Shown here in pieces: positions 17,102 through 24,902 of a stretch of DNA of 34,538 nt (position 1 is the stretch's first letter; each line of letters starts with the position of its first letter). The translations under genes were made by a program, and so were the position numbers. The notes under the pieces are model-generated. The model searched no databases and was not told the origin of the DNA. It worked only from the letters and a program-made list of their open reading frames with translations. The stretch comes from an uncultured Oscillospiraceae bacterium (GTDB lineage Bacteria; Bacillota; Clostridia; Oscillospirales; Oscillospiraceae), in assembly GCA_947629795.1 (NCBI GenBank), contig CANRFC010000032.1, positions 1 through 34,538 on the forward strand. The letters are read 5' to 3'.

Positions 17102-17752
17102 TCAGGAGACGGCGGTCTCCTCCCACTTCCGGATAAAGGCGGCGACGATCTCGTCAAAGCTGTCGTTGACGTCGAAGGGAGGCTGATAGGCCACCTGTGT
17201 GTTGACCAGGCACCGGTCCAGGGCGGCGGAGACCTCGTCGGCCCTGCGGCTGAGCTCAGCGGCCATCCCCCTGACCTTGTCCCGATCAAAGTCGATGGTG
17301 GTGACCACCCTGGCGTCGCACCGGTAGGTCACCTGGTTGCCGTCGCTGTTGAACCGGTAGCCCGTGCCGCCGCCGGGTATGACCTTCTCGCCGGACCGGC
17401 AGGCGGTCATCTGCCGGAGGGTGGCGGCCATCTGCTGCCGGACCCTGTTGAGCCCCACCTGGCTGTCCATGTCGATGTCCAGCCCCGCCTTGGCGCCGCG
17501 GATGGCGGCGGAGAGCTTCTCCCGCTCGGCGAGCATGGCCATGAGGAAGGCCGCCAGGGCGGTGGCCTGGCCGGCATAGTCGCTGGGGCAGAGCTCCTCC
17601 ACCTCAACGTCCTTTTCCTCCGGAGAGACCTGGCTGCGCAGGTGGGTGGTCCTGACCTTCAGGATGTTGCGCCGGTCCTGAAGGATCCCGCAGGCCTCAT
17701 CCATCAGGCTCTCCAGCTTGTTCTGAAAACGGAACGCGTCTTTGAGGTCCAT
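17102..17752 (-). CDS. unrecognised alpha-helical protein
   Basis: 216 residues that I do not recognise. Three parts are visible: a heptad-like helical N-terminus (about 1-40, LKDAFRFQNKLESLMDEACGILQDRR); a middle section with long alanine-rich helices (about 60-120); and a C-terminal part (about 135-210) with a beta-rich YRFNSDGNQVTYRCDARVVTTIDFD segment followed by further helix. There is no signal peptide or membrane segment. It may form a coiled-coil scaffold, but no function is proposed. The ATG at 17752 has GAGAGGAG upstream and a good promoter at 17783-17811. It is a single gene, ending beside a GC hairpin, between the IS element and the ABC transporter operon. Confidence 0.75.
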   Translation of the reverse strand: MDLKDAFRFQNKLESLMDEACGILQDRRNILKVRTTHLRSQVSPEEKDVEVEELCPSDYAGQATALAAFLMAMLAEREKLSAAIRGAKAGLDIDMDSQVGLNRVRQQMAATLRQMTACRSGEKVIPGGGTGYRFNSDGNQVTYRCDARVVTTIDFDRDKVRGMAAELSRRADEVSAALDRCLVNTQVAYQPPFDVNDSFDEIVAAFIRKWEETAVS

Positions 17753-17782
17753 GCCCTCACTCCTCTCTGTTTGATCGGCTAT

Positions 17783-17811
17783 ACTTTACCACCCCGGGGC
17801 CCGTTTGTCAT
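17783..17811 (-). promoter_or_regulatory. sigma-A-type promoter of the 17752 gene
   Basis: On the minus strand, ATGACA (17806-17811), 17-base spacer, TAAAGT (17783-17788). The predicted start is near 17776, just ahead of the ribosome site. Confidence 0.55.
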
Positions 17812-17847
17812 TCAACTGCTGGTTTGATTTTTTTCAGAAGACGGCTT

Positions 17848-17880
17848 TGGCCCGGACGCATGGAAAATGCGTCCGGGCCA
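17848..17880. terminator. hairpin after the ABC transporter operon
   Basis: TGGCCCGGACGCAT, loop GGAAA, ATGCGTCCGGGCCA: 14 perfect pairs about 95 bases past the last stop of the minus-strand operon. No T-run directly follows on either strand, so termination is likely but not certain. Confidence 0.5.
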
Positions 17881-17974
17881 GATCGCGCTTGGAATTCCGG
17901 TCCTCTTTGCGGCCGCGCAGGACAGCAGGGGCGGACCGCCGGCAGGGTCTTCCTTCCGGCGCAGCCCCTTCCGA

Positions 17975-19708
17975 CTATCCCAGGGACCAGGCCTGACTCT
18001 CGGTCTGGAGCCGCACCATCCGGGCGAAGGCCCCGTTTTGGGCCATCAGCTCCGCCGGGGCGCCCGTCTCGACCACGGTGCCGCGGTCCAGGACCACGAT
18101 CCGGTCGGCGTTTTCCACGGTGCGCATGCGGTGGGCGATGATGAGCACCGTCTTGTCCTTCACCAGCCGGGAGATGGCCTGCTGGATCTCGGTCTCGTTC
18201 TCGGCGTCCAGGGAGGCGGTGGCCTCATCCAGGAGGATGATGGGGGCGTCCTTCAGCAGGGCCCGGGCGATGGAGATGCGCTGGCGCTCGCCGCCGGAGA
18301 GGGTGGAGCCGTTTTCCCCGATCATGGTCTGGTAGCCCTGGGGCAGTTTGGCGATGAACTCTCCGCACATGGCCGCCTTGGCCGCCTCCATGACCTCCGC
18401 GTCGGTGGCGTCCTTGCGTCCGATGCGGATGTTCTCCATGACCGTGTTGTTGAACAGAGTCACGTCCTGAAATACGATGGAGAAGGCGGTGAGCAGCTTC
18501 TCCGGGTCCACGGTCTTCACATCCACGCCGCCTACGGTGACGGTCCCCCGGTCCGCGTCCCAGAACCGGGCGGCCAATTTGGCGGCGGTGGACTTGCCGC
18601 CTCCGCTGGGGCCGATGAGGGCGGTGACCTGACTCTGGCGGGCGGTGAAGGAGACGTCCTTCAGCACGGTCTCGCCGCTGTTGTAGGTGAAGCCCACGTG
18701 GTCAAAGACCACGTCGTAGCCCTTGGGAGCGAACGATCCCCCGCCGCCCTGTTCGGCGCAGTGATCGATCTCGTTCATGCGGTCGATGTTCACCTGCAGG
18801 GAGTTCATGGCCGCCAGGTTTTGCAGGGAGAAGGACAGGGGCTCATAGAGCCGGGAGACCGCCAGCAGGAACAGGGCGAAGAGGGGCAGGGAGAGTTCCC
18901 CGCTGACAAGGCGCATGCTCCCCACCAGGGCTGTGGAGGCCATGCCCAGCTTCAGGATCATCTGGGCCGGGACCACAAACATGGCGGCGCCCAGTTCACT
19001 CTTTATCATTCGGCCTTCCAGCGCATCTATTTTTTTGTTCAAACCGTCGAGATATGCCTGCTCCGCTTTGTTGCTCTTCAAATCGCGGACGGTCTCCAGA
19101 CATTCCTGCACGCCGTCTGCAACGGAAACCAGCGCGGCGCTTTGCTTGCGGGTGAAATAGTTCTGCGTCTTCTTGGAGACCCCCACGATCACCAGCGCCA
19201 CAGGCAGGACCCACAGGGCGGCCAGGGCCATCTGCCCATCGTAACAGAGCAGGCCGACCGCCACCAAGCAGGTGGAGAGGATGGAGCCGTAGAACTGGGG
19301 GACATAGTGGGAGAACATCTGCTCGGCGGTCTGCACGTCTCCCAGGATGGTGTTGGTCAGGTCGGCCAGGTCCTTTTGTCCGAAGAAGGACAGGGGCAGC
19401 CGCCGCAGCTTCTCCGCCAGGCGGATGCGGCACTCTCCGGACTCCCGGTACGTGGAAAAATAGGTGGCGTTATACTTCCAGAACTCGGTCAGGAGCACCA
19501 GGGCCAGGGCCCCGGCGATGCCCAGGCCGTAAAAGGCGTATCCCCGAAGGGCTCCGCCGCCGCTGAGGAAGTCGCAGACCAGGGCGTAGAGCAGTCCCAC
19601 CGGGAGCATGAGGGCCAGGTCCGCCACCCCGCAGGCAATGGTTGCCTTGACCAGCCCCTTGGCGCCCTCCTCTGAGAGGGCAAAGCGTTTCATCAGTGTC
19701 TCGATCAT
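17975..19708 (-). CDS. ABC half-transporter (fused TM-NBD), second subunit
   Basis: 577 residues from the ATG at 19708, which overlaps the preceding gene's stop as ATGA; the frame is open 16 codons further, inside that gene. About six membrane helices occupy residues 20-300, then a nucleotide-binding domain: Walker A GPSGGGKST near 364, signature LSGGERQRISIARALL, Walker B IILLDEATASLD and the switch histidine in IIAHRM. With the upstream gene it makes a heterodimer. Type IV pairs of this form include exporters and the YbtPQ/IrtAB siderophore importers. The direction cannot be read from sequence, but co-transcription with DUF3793 and the shared operator favour a metal-related cargo. Confidence 0.9.
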   Translation of the reverse strand: MIETLMKRFALSEEGAKGLVKATIACGVADLALMLPVGLLYALVCDFLSGGGALRGYAFYGLGIAGALALVLLTEFWKYNATYFSTYRESGECRIRLAEKLRRLPLSFFGQKDLADLTNTILGDVQTAEQMFSHYVPQFYGSILSTCLVAVGLLCYDGQMALAALWVLPVALVIVGVSKKTQNYFTRKQSAALVSVADGVQECLETVRDLKSNKAEQAYLDGLNKKIDALEGRMIKSELGAAMFVVPAQMILKLGMASTALVGSMRLVSGELSLPLFALFLLAVSRLYEPLSFSLQNLAAMNSLQVNIDRMNEIDHCAEQGGGGSFAPKGYDVVFDHVGFTYNSGETVLKDVSFTARQSQVTALIGPSGGGKSTAAKLAARFWDADRGTVTVGGVDVKTVDPEKLLTAFSIVFQDVTLFNNTVMENIRIGRKDATDAEVMEAAKAAMCGEFIAKLPQGYQTMIGENGSTLSGGERQRISIARALLKDAPIILLDEATASLDAENETEIQQAISRLVKDKTVLIIAHRMRTVENADRIVVLDRGTVVETGAPAELMAQNGAFARMVRLQTESQAWSLG

Positions 19709-21480
19709 TTCGCCCCACCTACCTTCCAGGTCACAGAGGTCTGATAGTCCTGCCACATCCTGGCATAGAGCCCGCCCTGCTCCACCAGGGCGTCGTGGGT
19801 GCCGCTCTCCTCCACACGGCCCTCCCGCAGGACAAAGATGCGGTCGGCCCGCCTGACGGTGGTCAGACGGTGGGCGATCATGATGACCGTCCTGCCCTGA
19901 GAGAGCCGCTCAAAGGCCCGCTGCACCAGGGCTTCATTCTCTGGGTCGGCAAAAGCCGTGGCCTCGTCCAAAATGAGGATGGGGGCGCTTTTCAGCATCA
20001 CCCGGGCGATGGCGATGCGCTGCTGCTCGCCGCCGGAAAGGTAGACGCCTTTGGTGCCAATGACGGTATCAATTCCATTGGGCAGCTTGGCAAGGATGTC
20101 GTCACACTGGGCTTCATGCAGGACCCGCTCCACCTCCTGCCGGGAGGCGTCAGGCCGGGCCAGGCGCACGTTCTCCAGAATGGAGGTCTTGAGCAGGCGG
20201 CTGTCCTGAAAGACATAGGCCACAGTGTCCGCCAGGGTCTCCTGGGAGAGCTCCTTTACGTTGACGCCGCCGATGGAGATGGCGCCGCCGGTCACATCCC
20301 AGAACCGGGAGATGAGCCCCGCCACAGTGGTCTTACCCCCGCCGGAGGGACCCACCAGGGCCACTGTCTCCCCCGCCCCGACCCGGATCTTCACACCCTT
20401 CAGGGCATCCTCTGCAGCATTCCGGTAGCGGAAGGTCACGTTGTCCAGCGTGACCGAGTTGTCCGCCGGGACCTTGCCCTTATCGGGTCCGCTCAACGGT
20501 TCCTCATCCAGGATGGAGTGGATACGCGTCAGCGCATCGTCCACCACCATGCCGTTCTCGCTCATGTACATGACCTTGGACATAGCAGTAGCGATGATGG
20601 GCGTGAAGAGCACGTAAAAAAGGAAGTTCAGCAGCACCGGCCGGGCCACCGGACCGTCCCCGGTGAGGATCAGGGCCAGGACGATGAGGAAGGCAAAGGC
20701 GCTGTTGATGAACACCGTGTAGACCATCATGGGGCCCCGGCACTTTTTGCAGTAGCCCACGCAGTACTTGTAGTAGTTGTCGATGGTGGCCTTGAAGCGC
20801 TTGAAGGTGTGGACGCTCTGGCCGAAGGTCTTGACCACCGGCACCCCCCGGACGTACTCCACCGCCTCGTTGTTCATGTCCGCCAGGGCATCGTTGTAGT
20901 CCTTCATATCCTTCGCCATACCGGGGCCGGCCATTTGGAACATAGCGGCAAAGCCCAGGGCAATGGGGATCAGGCTCACCAGGCCGAACCGCCAGTCAAA
21001 GAGAAAGAGCATGACCACCATGCAGATGGGGGTGGCAACGGCCGCCGCCATATCCGGAAGCTGGTGGGCCAGATAGGTCTCGGTGGCGGCGCTGGAGTCG
21101 TTGACGATGCGGCGGATCTTTCCGCTGCCCATTTCCCCGATGAAGCCCAGAGGCAGCCGGGCGATGTGGGCCATCAGCGTCTTGCGGAGATTTGCCGCGA
21201 TGCGAAAGGCTGACAGGTGGGAGCACATCAGGCCGCCGATGTAGACCAGGATGGACACCACCGCAAAGGCCACCGCCAGGGCGCCGTTGCGGATGACCCC
21301 GGTGGCCTGGGCATAATCGGGAGCCACTTCAAGTACTTCCCGGATGATATAAAAGAGAAATACGAAGGGGAACAGGGCCAGCACGGCGCTGATGATGCTC
21401 AGCAGGAGGGACAGGTACGTCAGATACCGGTACCCCCCGGCGTGACCCATGAGCTGGGACAGGTTGGATGGTTTTTTCAA
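19705..21480 (-). CDS. ABC half-transporter (fused TM-NBD), first subunit
   Basis: 591 residues from a TTG start at 21480. The frame runs open to 21813, but its first 111 codons overlap the DUF3793 gene in another frame and are not protein-like. The TTG has a perfect AAAGGAGG eight bases upstream and gives a length matching its partner. The N-terminal part has six membrane helices; the nucleotide-binding domain has Walker A GPSGGGKTT near 374, signature LSGGEQQRIAIARVML and Walker B ILILDEATAFADPENE. As I recall, ATAFADPENE is typical of the YbtP/IrtA siderophore importer branch, where Phe-Ala replaces the usual Ser-Leu. It overlaps its partner gene by four bases. The importer reading is inference. 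Confidence 0.9.
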   Translation of the reverse strand: MKKPSNLSQLMGHAGGYRYLTYLSLLLSIISAVLALFPFVFLFYIIREVLEVAPDYAQATGVIRNGALAVAFAVVSILVYIGGLMCSHLSAFRIAANLRKTLMAHIARLPLGFIGEMGSGKIRRIVNDSSAATETYLAHQLPDMAAAVATPICMVVMLFLFDWRFGLVSLIPIALGFAAMFQMAGPGMAKDMKDYNDALADMNNEAVEYVRGVPVVKTFGQSVHTFKRFKATIDNYYKYCVGYCKKCRGPMMVYTVFINSAFAFLIVLALILTGDGPVARPVLLNFLFYVLFTPIIATAMSKVMYMSENGMVVDDALTRIHSILDEEPLSGPDKGKVPADNSVTLDNVTFRYRNAAEDALKGVKIRVGAGETVALVGPSGGGKTTVAGLISRFWDVTGGAISIGGVNVKELSQETLADTVAYVFQDSRLLKTSILENVRLARPDASRQEVERVLHEAQCDDILAKLPNGIDTVIGTKGVYLSGGEQQRIAIARVMLKSAPILILDEATAFADPENEALVQRAFERLSQGRTVIMIAHRLTTVRRADRIFVLREGRVEESGTHDALVEQGGLYARMWQDYQTSVTWKVGGAK

Positions 21481-21511
21481 CGCGGAGACCTCCTTTGTCA
21501 AATTTGGCCGA

Positions 21512-22075
21512 TCAGACCGCCACCGTGAGCTGTGCAACGCCCATTCCGCCGGCATACCGCCGCTTATAGGCCGCCGTACAGGCGCGGTAGCTGGAAAAAC
21601 GGCGGCGGGCCTGGGCGGGGTCCCCGTAGCTTTTCCAGCAGCCGCAGCAGGTGTAGTTCCTGCCCTGATTCTCCATGAAGCCCCGCACATCCTCCAGGGG
21701 ATAGCCCAGAAAGACGCCGATCTCGTGGGGAAAATCCCGGCAGGTCCGCAGACGCACTCCAAGCTGCCGGAGAAGTCCCCCGCTCCCCTGGGACACATCG
21801 TAACCCAAAGCACGGAGGAAGGCCCGGACCTCCGGCTGCCCCAGCTCCCGCTCCAGGGCCCGGGGCCGGTAGAGATACAGGAGATAATCGTTGTTCTCCC
21901 TGCTCCCCCGCAGCACGGTCAGGCACAGTCCGCAGCGGGCAAACCACGCCCGCCACAGCTTCATCTGAAGGGCGAACTGCCGGACATTCTCCGGGAAAAA
22001 GCGGTACAGGCTGGCCGTCTTGAGCCCCGCCAGCGTGGGGGCACAGTGTTCCACCAGGGATTCCTCCAGAGACAC
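21512..22075 (-). CDS. DUF3793 family protein
   Basis: 187 residues. The opening SLEESLVEHCAPTLAGLKTASL, the central LLYLYRPRALERELGQPEV, then FPHEIGVFLGYPLEDVRGFMEN and the cysteine segment TCCGCWKSYGD are the recognised pattern of DUF3793, a Clostridia family often found beside iron-uptake and flavodoxin genes; that association is from memory. The conserved histidine and cysteines suggest metal or redox binding, but no activity is known. The start is GTG at 22075, with GAGAGGG seven bases upstream. It is the first gene of the unit with the two ABC half-transporters (31 bases before the TTG start) and lies behind a leader holding two 18-bp operators. Confidence 0.85.
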   Translation of the reverse strand: MSLEESLVEHCAPTLAGLKTASLYRFFPENVRQFALQMKLWRAWFARCGLCLTVLRGSRENNDYLLYLYRPRALERELGQPEVRAFLRALGYDVSQGSGGLLRQLGVRLRTCRDFPHEIGVFLGYPLEDVRGFMENQGRNYTCCGCWKSYGDPAQARRRFSSYRACTAAYKRRYAGGMGVAQLTVAV

Positions 22076-22102
22076 GGCGATCCCTCTCTTTTCAAAAAAA
22101 TT

Positions 22103-22120
22103 AGTTAGTTATAGCTAACT
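22103..22120. promoter_or_regulatory. 18-bp operator-like dyad, copy 1 (DUF3793 leader)
   Basis: AGTTAGTTATAGCTAACT: perfect AGTTAG/CTAACT arms around six bases. It is the exact reverse complement of the copy at 22218-22235. It lies 28 bases before the DUF3793 start codon, and on the minus strand it is followed by AA and seven Ts. Confidence 0.75.
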
Positions 22121-22135
22121 CCTGTGGAGATAAGA

Positions 22136-22162
22136 GGCGCTCCCTCATGGCGCGGGAGCGCC
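22136..22162. repeat. 9-bp stem hairpin between the two operator copies
   Basis: GGCGCTCCC, nine-base loop, GGGAGCGCC. In the DUF3793 leader RNA it would sit inside the larger stem that the two operator copies could form. It has a weak T-rich tail on the minus strand. Confidence 0.6.
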
Positions 22163-22217
22163 CGATCCTTTTGGTGTTGGGCAACACAAAATGGCTTTGG
22201 CTGAGGAGTCTTTTTTG

Positions 22218-22235
22218 AGTTAGCTATAACTAACT
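22218..22235. promoter_or_regulatory. 18-bp operator-like dyad, copy 2 (at the transcription start)
   Basis: AGTTAGCTATAACTAACT, same arms AGTTAG/CTAACT. It begins at about +1 of the promoter at 22242-22270, a position where a bound repressor would block transcription. Confidence 0.8.
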
Positions 22236-22241
22236 GATAAG

Positions 22242-22270
22242 ATAATACCAGATGCCGGACCCGTTGTCAA
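22242..22270 (-). promoter_or_regulatory. strong sigma-A-type promoter of the DUF3793-ABC unit
   Basis: On the minus strand TTGACA (22265-22270), 17-base spacer, TATTAT (22242-22247), with the operator dyad directly downstream. Confidence 0.8.
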
Positions 22271-22302
22271 GCCCCGTTTCAAACTTTTCCCGGCCTTTCC
22301 TG

Positions 22303-23127
22303 TCATTCCGCCCGGAACTCCACATGGAGCATGAAGCTCATGTGGAAGGTCCGCATGACCCGGTTGAACAGCCGGGTCACCGGGGTCTTACGGTAACCGC
22401 CCTTCAGGTAACCGTCGGCATAGTCCTTTTCGGTGACGTTGACAATGCGCTCCGACCAGCTCTCCAGCTCCTCCTTGGGGCGCTCCAGAGAGAAATAGGA
22501 CCCGGCCCTCTCCCCGGCCAGCCTGACCTCGGCGCTCACTCCCCTCAGGCCCAGGGCGTTCACCCCGTCGAAGGCGAGCATGCCGCCGGGGAACCGCTCC
22601 GCCATGGCGCAAAAAAGGCGGCGGACCTGCTCCTTTTGGAAGTAGTAGAACAGCCCGCCGGCGGTGAACACGATGCCCTCGGCAGGGTCAAAGTCAATTT
22701 TGTCGAACCAGGAGAGATCGTTCAGATCGCAGACCACATTGTGCTCCTTCTCCCCCCTGGGGATGTGCTGCTCCCGCAGGGCGATGACGTCGGCCATGTC
22801 CAGGCAATACCAGGGATTCGTATCGTTTCCCATCTGCCGCCGCAGGCAGGAGAGCCCCGCCCCCAGCTCCACCACGGCGGCTCCGGGGTGGAGCCTGAGA
22901 TATTCGTTGATCTCCCAGGCCAGATCATACTGGCGGATGACACAGTTCATCCACATATACTGCAGGCGGTAGAGCCCATTTTGAGCGAGGTCCTCTCCCA
23001 GTTCCCGGACGATGCGCTCCGCGTCCCGGTCCGGAAACAGGTCGGGGTATTTCCGCGCGGCGATCATCCGTCCCCGCAGAGGCATACAGAGGGTGTGCTG
23101 GACGGTATGTTTTTTCAGCTCAGACAT
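22303..23127 (-). CDS. LCM-type SAM-dependent O-methyltransferase
   Basis: 274 residues from the ATG at 23127 (GAGAGGTG upstream, 11 bases after the previous stop); the frame runs 80 codons further into the neighbour without protein-like sequence. The SAM-binding loop is VVELGAGLSC at about 85-94, and YCLDMADV (107-114) holds the acidic residue for the SAM ribose. VCDLNDLSWF and GIVFTAGGLFYYFQKEQV follow the order of the leucine-carboxyl-methyltransferase / polyketide O-methyltransferase (Omt) family. Such enzymes methylate carboxylates or hydroxyls of natural products. It is the last gene of the ten-gene unit. The acceptor is unknown. Confidence 0.82.
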   Translation of the reverse strand: MSELKKHTVQHTLCMPLRGRMIAARKYPDLFPDRDAERIVRELGEDLAQNGLYRLQYMWMNCVIRQYDLAWEINEYLRLHPGAAVVELGAGLSCLRRQMGNDTNPWYCLDMADVIALREQHIPRGEKEHNVVCDLNDLSWFDKIDFDPAEGIVFTAGGLFYYFQKEQVRRLFCAMAERFPGGMLAFDGVNALGLRGVSAEVRLAGERAGSYFSLERPKEELESWSERIVNVTEKDYADGYLKGGYRKTPVTRLFNRVMRTFHMSFMLHVEFRAE

Positions 23128-23138
23128 AAGGCACCTCT

Positions 23139-24017
23139 CTACCACCTGGAAACGAATTCCAGGGTCTTTTCCAACGAGTCCATCCGGGCTTTGCGGCCCG
23201 GCTCCCTGTTCCTTCCCCGGTCCCCCCGGAAGAACTTCGCCATGGGCAGCTCCATGGGGACAAACAGGTGGCTTCCATAGTCGTAGCTCAGGTGCTGACA
23301 GGGATAGGAGAAGTTCTTCTCCTTCAGGCGCTTCATGATCTCCTCCGCCGCCGGCTCCGAGGGCCACATGGTGTCCAGCTTGGAGGAGATGAGCAGGATG
23401 GGGCCGGTGATATGCTCCGCCCGGATGACCGCATCAGGGACGGGGCCTTTCACCATAGGAAGATACAGGTCGAACATGGTGACCTCCCGGGCCTTCAGGC
23501 TCTTCCAAAGGATGGCGCCGTAGGGGGTCTTCTCATACCCGAAGGGGGTGTAGGGCACCTCCCGACCGTGAAAGCTCCAGGAGCTTCCCGGCATCAGCTC
23601 GATGCCCTTCCCCTTGGCAAAGCCCTGGCACACGGTGCTCATGGGGGCCACCGCCGCCACGGCGTTGACCAGCCCCGGCAGCAGGCTCCCTGCCAGCAGG
23701 GCCAGCTCCGCCCCCTTGGAGATGCCCCACAGGCCCACCTTTTCATAGCCCATCTCATGGAGCCGCCCGGCCGCCGCCTCCAGGGGGTCGATGGGCACCC
23801 GGAAGAACCGGTCGGGCAGGCCCTCCTCCATCACATAGGCCAGAGCCAGAGCGGTCAGGCCCCGCTCCTGAAAGACCGCCGCCAGGGCCCGGGCCAGTTC
23901 AAAGTTCCCGTCACTGCCGCCGAAACAGATGAGCACCCTGCCCGGATATCCGTCCTGCCGGGGGCAGAACAGTTCGGCGTGGAAGCCGTCGGTCTTCATG
24001 CGGAATGTCTCATTCAT
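23139..24017 (-). CDS. alpha/beta hydrolase, acyl-CoA thioester hydrolase/BAAT C-terminal type
   Basis: 292 residues. VLICFGGSDGNFE gives the oxyanion region (about 28-40), GISKGAEL the nucleophile elbow with Ser100, LDTMWPS a likely Asp215, and YGSHLF the histidine His250. This matches the BAAT/acyl-CoA thioesterase C-terminal family, whose bacterial members act as esterases or thioesterases on small-molecule conjugates. No signal peptide. The start ATG overlaps the preceding MBL stop as ATGA, showing translational coupling. A second, frameshifted member of the same family is encoded earlier in the same unit (25909-26825), so this is the intact one. Substrate unknown. Confidence 0.85.
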   Translation of the reverse strand: MNETFRMKTDGFHAELFCPRQDGYPGRVLICFGGSDGNFELARALAAVFQERGLTALALAYVMEEGLPDRFFRVPIDPLEAAAGRLHEMGYEKVGLWGISKGAELALLAGSLLPGLVNAVAAVAPMSTVCQGFAKGKGIELMPGSSWSFHGREVPYTPFGYEKTPYGAILWKSLKAREVTMFDLYLPMVKGPVPDAVIRAEHITGPILLISSKLDTMWPSEPAAEEIMKRLKEKNFSYPCQHLSYDYGSHLFVPMELPMAKFFRGDRGRNREPGRKARMDSLEKTLEFVSRW

Positions 24018-24886
24018 TGCAGTTTCCTCACTTTCGGGAGTCGGCCGGAGCGGGCCTTTTCCTCGGTGTCCTCCGACTCGTCATAGGCGTCATAGGGAGC
24101 GCTTGGGTCGTGGGGCTTTTGCCGGACAAAGGCGCTGCACACCCTGTCCCGGTGGGCGAAGGCAAAGTCCAGGTCGTTGGTCCATCCGGTGTGGCCGGTG
24201 ATGATGACAGGGCTCAGGCCGCGCTGACGCAGCTTATCCTCCAAGGCGGCCAGGGACCGGACAGCCACCCCGTTGCTCTCGGCCAGCATGTTGATGAAGC
24301 TGTACCCGCCGTCCGGGCCCAGCCAGAGGGTGTCTCCGGTGAACAGGTAGGCGTCGTCGATGAGGTAGACCATGTGGCCCCAGGTGTGACCGGGGACCAG
24401 GAAGCACTCGATCCTGATGCCCCCGATGTCGATGAGCTGCCCATCCCGCAAAAGCACCTTGGAATTGTCGATGAGGACCTGGGGCAGCTTGTAGAGGCCG
24501 AAAATCACCCGGCGGCGTTTCTCTCCGGTGAGGTAGCGGTCCTCCTCCCGGCCTATGTAGAGGGTGGCCTCCCGGAACAGTCCGCCGCTGTCCCGCTCCA
24601 CCGCCCCCACATGGTCGGTGTCCTGGTGGGTGATGAGGATGTGCCGGATGGCGGCGGGGTCCAGGTCCAGCCAGCCCATCTTCTCCCGAAGCCGGCCGTA
24701 ATTATAGCCCGCGTCAAGCATGACGGTGACGCCGTTTTTCGTATAGAAGAAGATGTTGGCCACGAACTCCCGGACACAGCTCACCCGCTCGTCAATGTGT
24801 CCCGTGTTCAGCGGCTTGAAGATCTCCTTGCCCCGGAAGAACCGGGACATGGTCTTTTCCTGAAATTCCGACGCCTGTTTTGACAT
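24014..24886 (-). CDS. metallo-beta-lactamase-fold hydrolase with a variant metal motif
   Basis: 290 residues from the ATG at 24886 (GAAAGGGTGG upstream). Motifs: LDAGYNYG (58-65), THQDTDHVG (86-94), GHTWGH (166-171), TGDTLW (183-188) and ITGHTGW (229-235). The usual HxHxDH is here HQDTDH, with Asp89 in place of the second histidine, so the first metal site differs from textbook enzymes; the other ligands (Asp91, His92, His167, Asp185, His232) are kept. I recall Clostridia relatives with the same THQDTDH form, so this is probably a subfamily trait rather than damage. Likely a cytosolic hydrolase of an ester, lactone or thioester. Sits between membrane-protein genes and the hydrolase it overlaps. 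Confidence 0.87.
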   Translation of the reverse strand: MSKQASEFQEKTMSRFFRGKEIFKPLNTGHIDERVSCVREFVANIFFYTKNGVTVMLDAGYNYGRLREKMGWLDLDPAAIRHILITHQDTDHVGAVERDSGGLFREATLYIGREEDRYLTGEKRRRVIFGLYKLPQVLIDNSKVLLRDGQLIDIGGIRIECFLVPGHTWGHMVYLIDDAYLFTGDTLWLGPDGGYSFINMLAESNGVAVRSLAALEDKLRQRGLSPVIITGHTGWTNDLDFAFAHRDRVCSAFVRQKPHDPSAPYDAYDESEDTEEKARSGRLPKVRKLQ

Positions 24887-24902
24887 ATTGCCACCCTTTC
24901 TC

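Noticed and set aside
22102-22236. A small MITE-like element with 19-bp terminal inverted repeats
   Set aside because: No target duplication is seen, each repeat is itself a dyad, and a third copy with a different centre sits alone at another promoter, so operators explain it better.
22076-22302. A riboswitch in the DUF3793 leader
   Set aside because: The structure is fully explained by the two complementary operator copies and one hairpin; I could not match a known riboswitch core.
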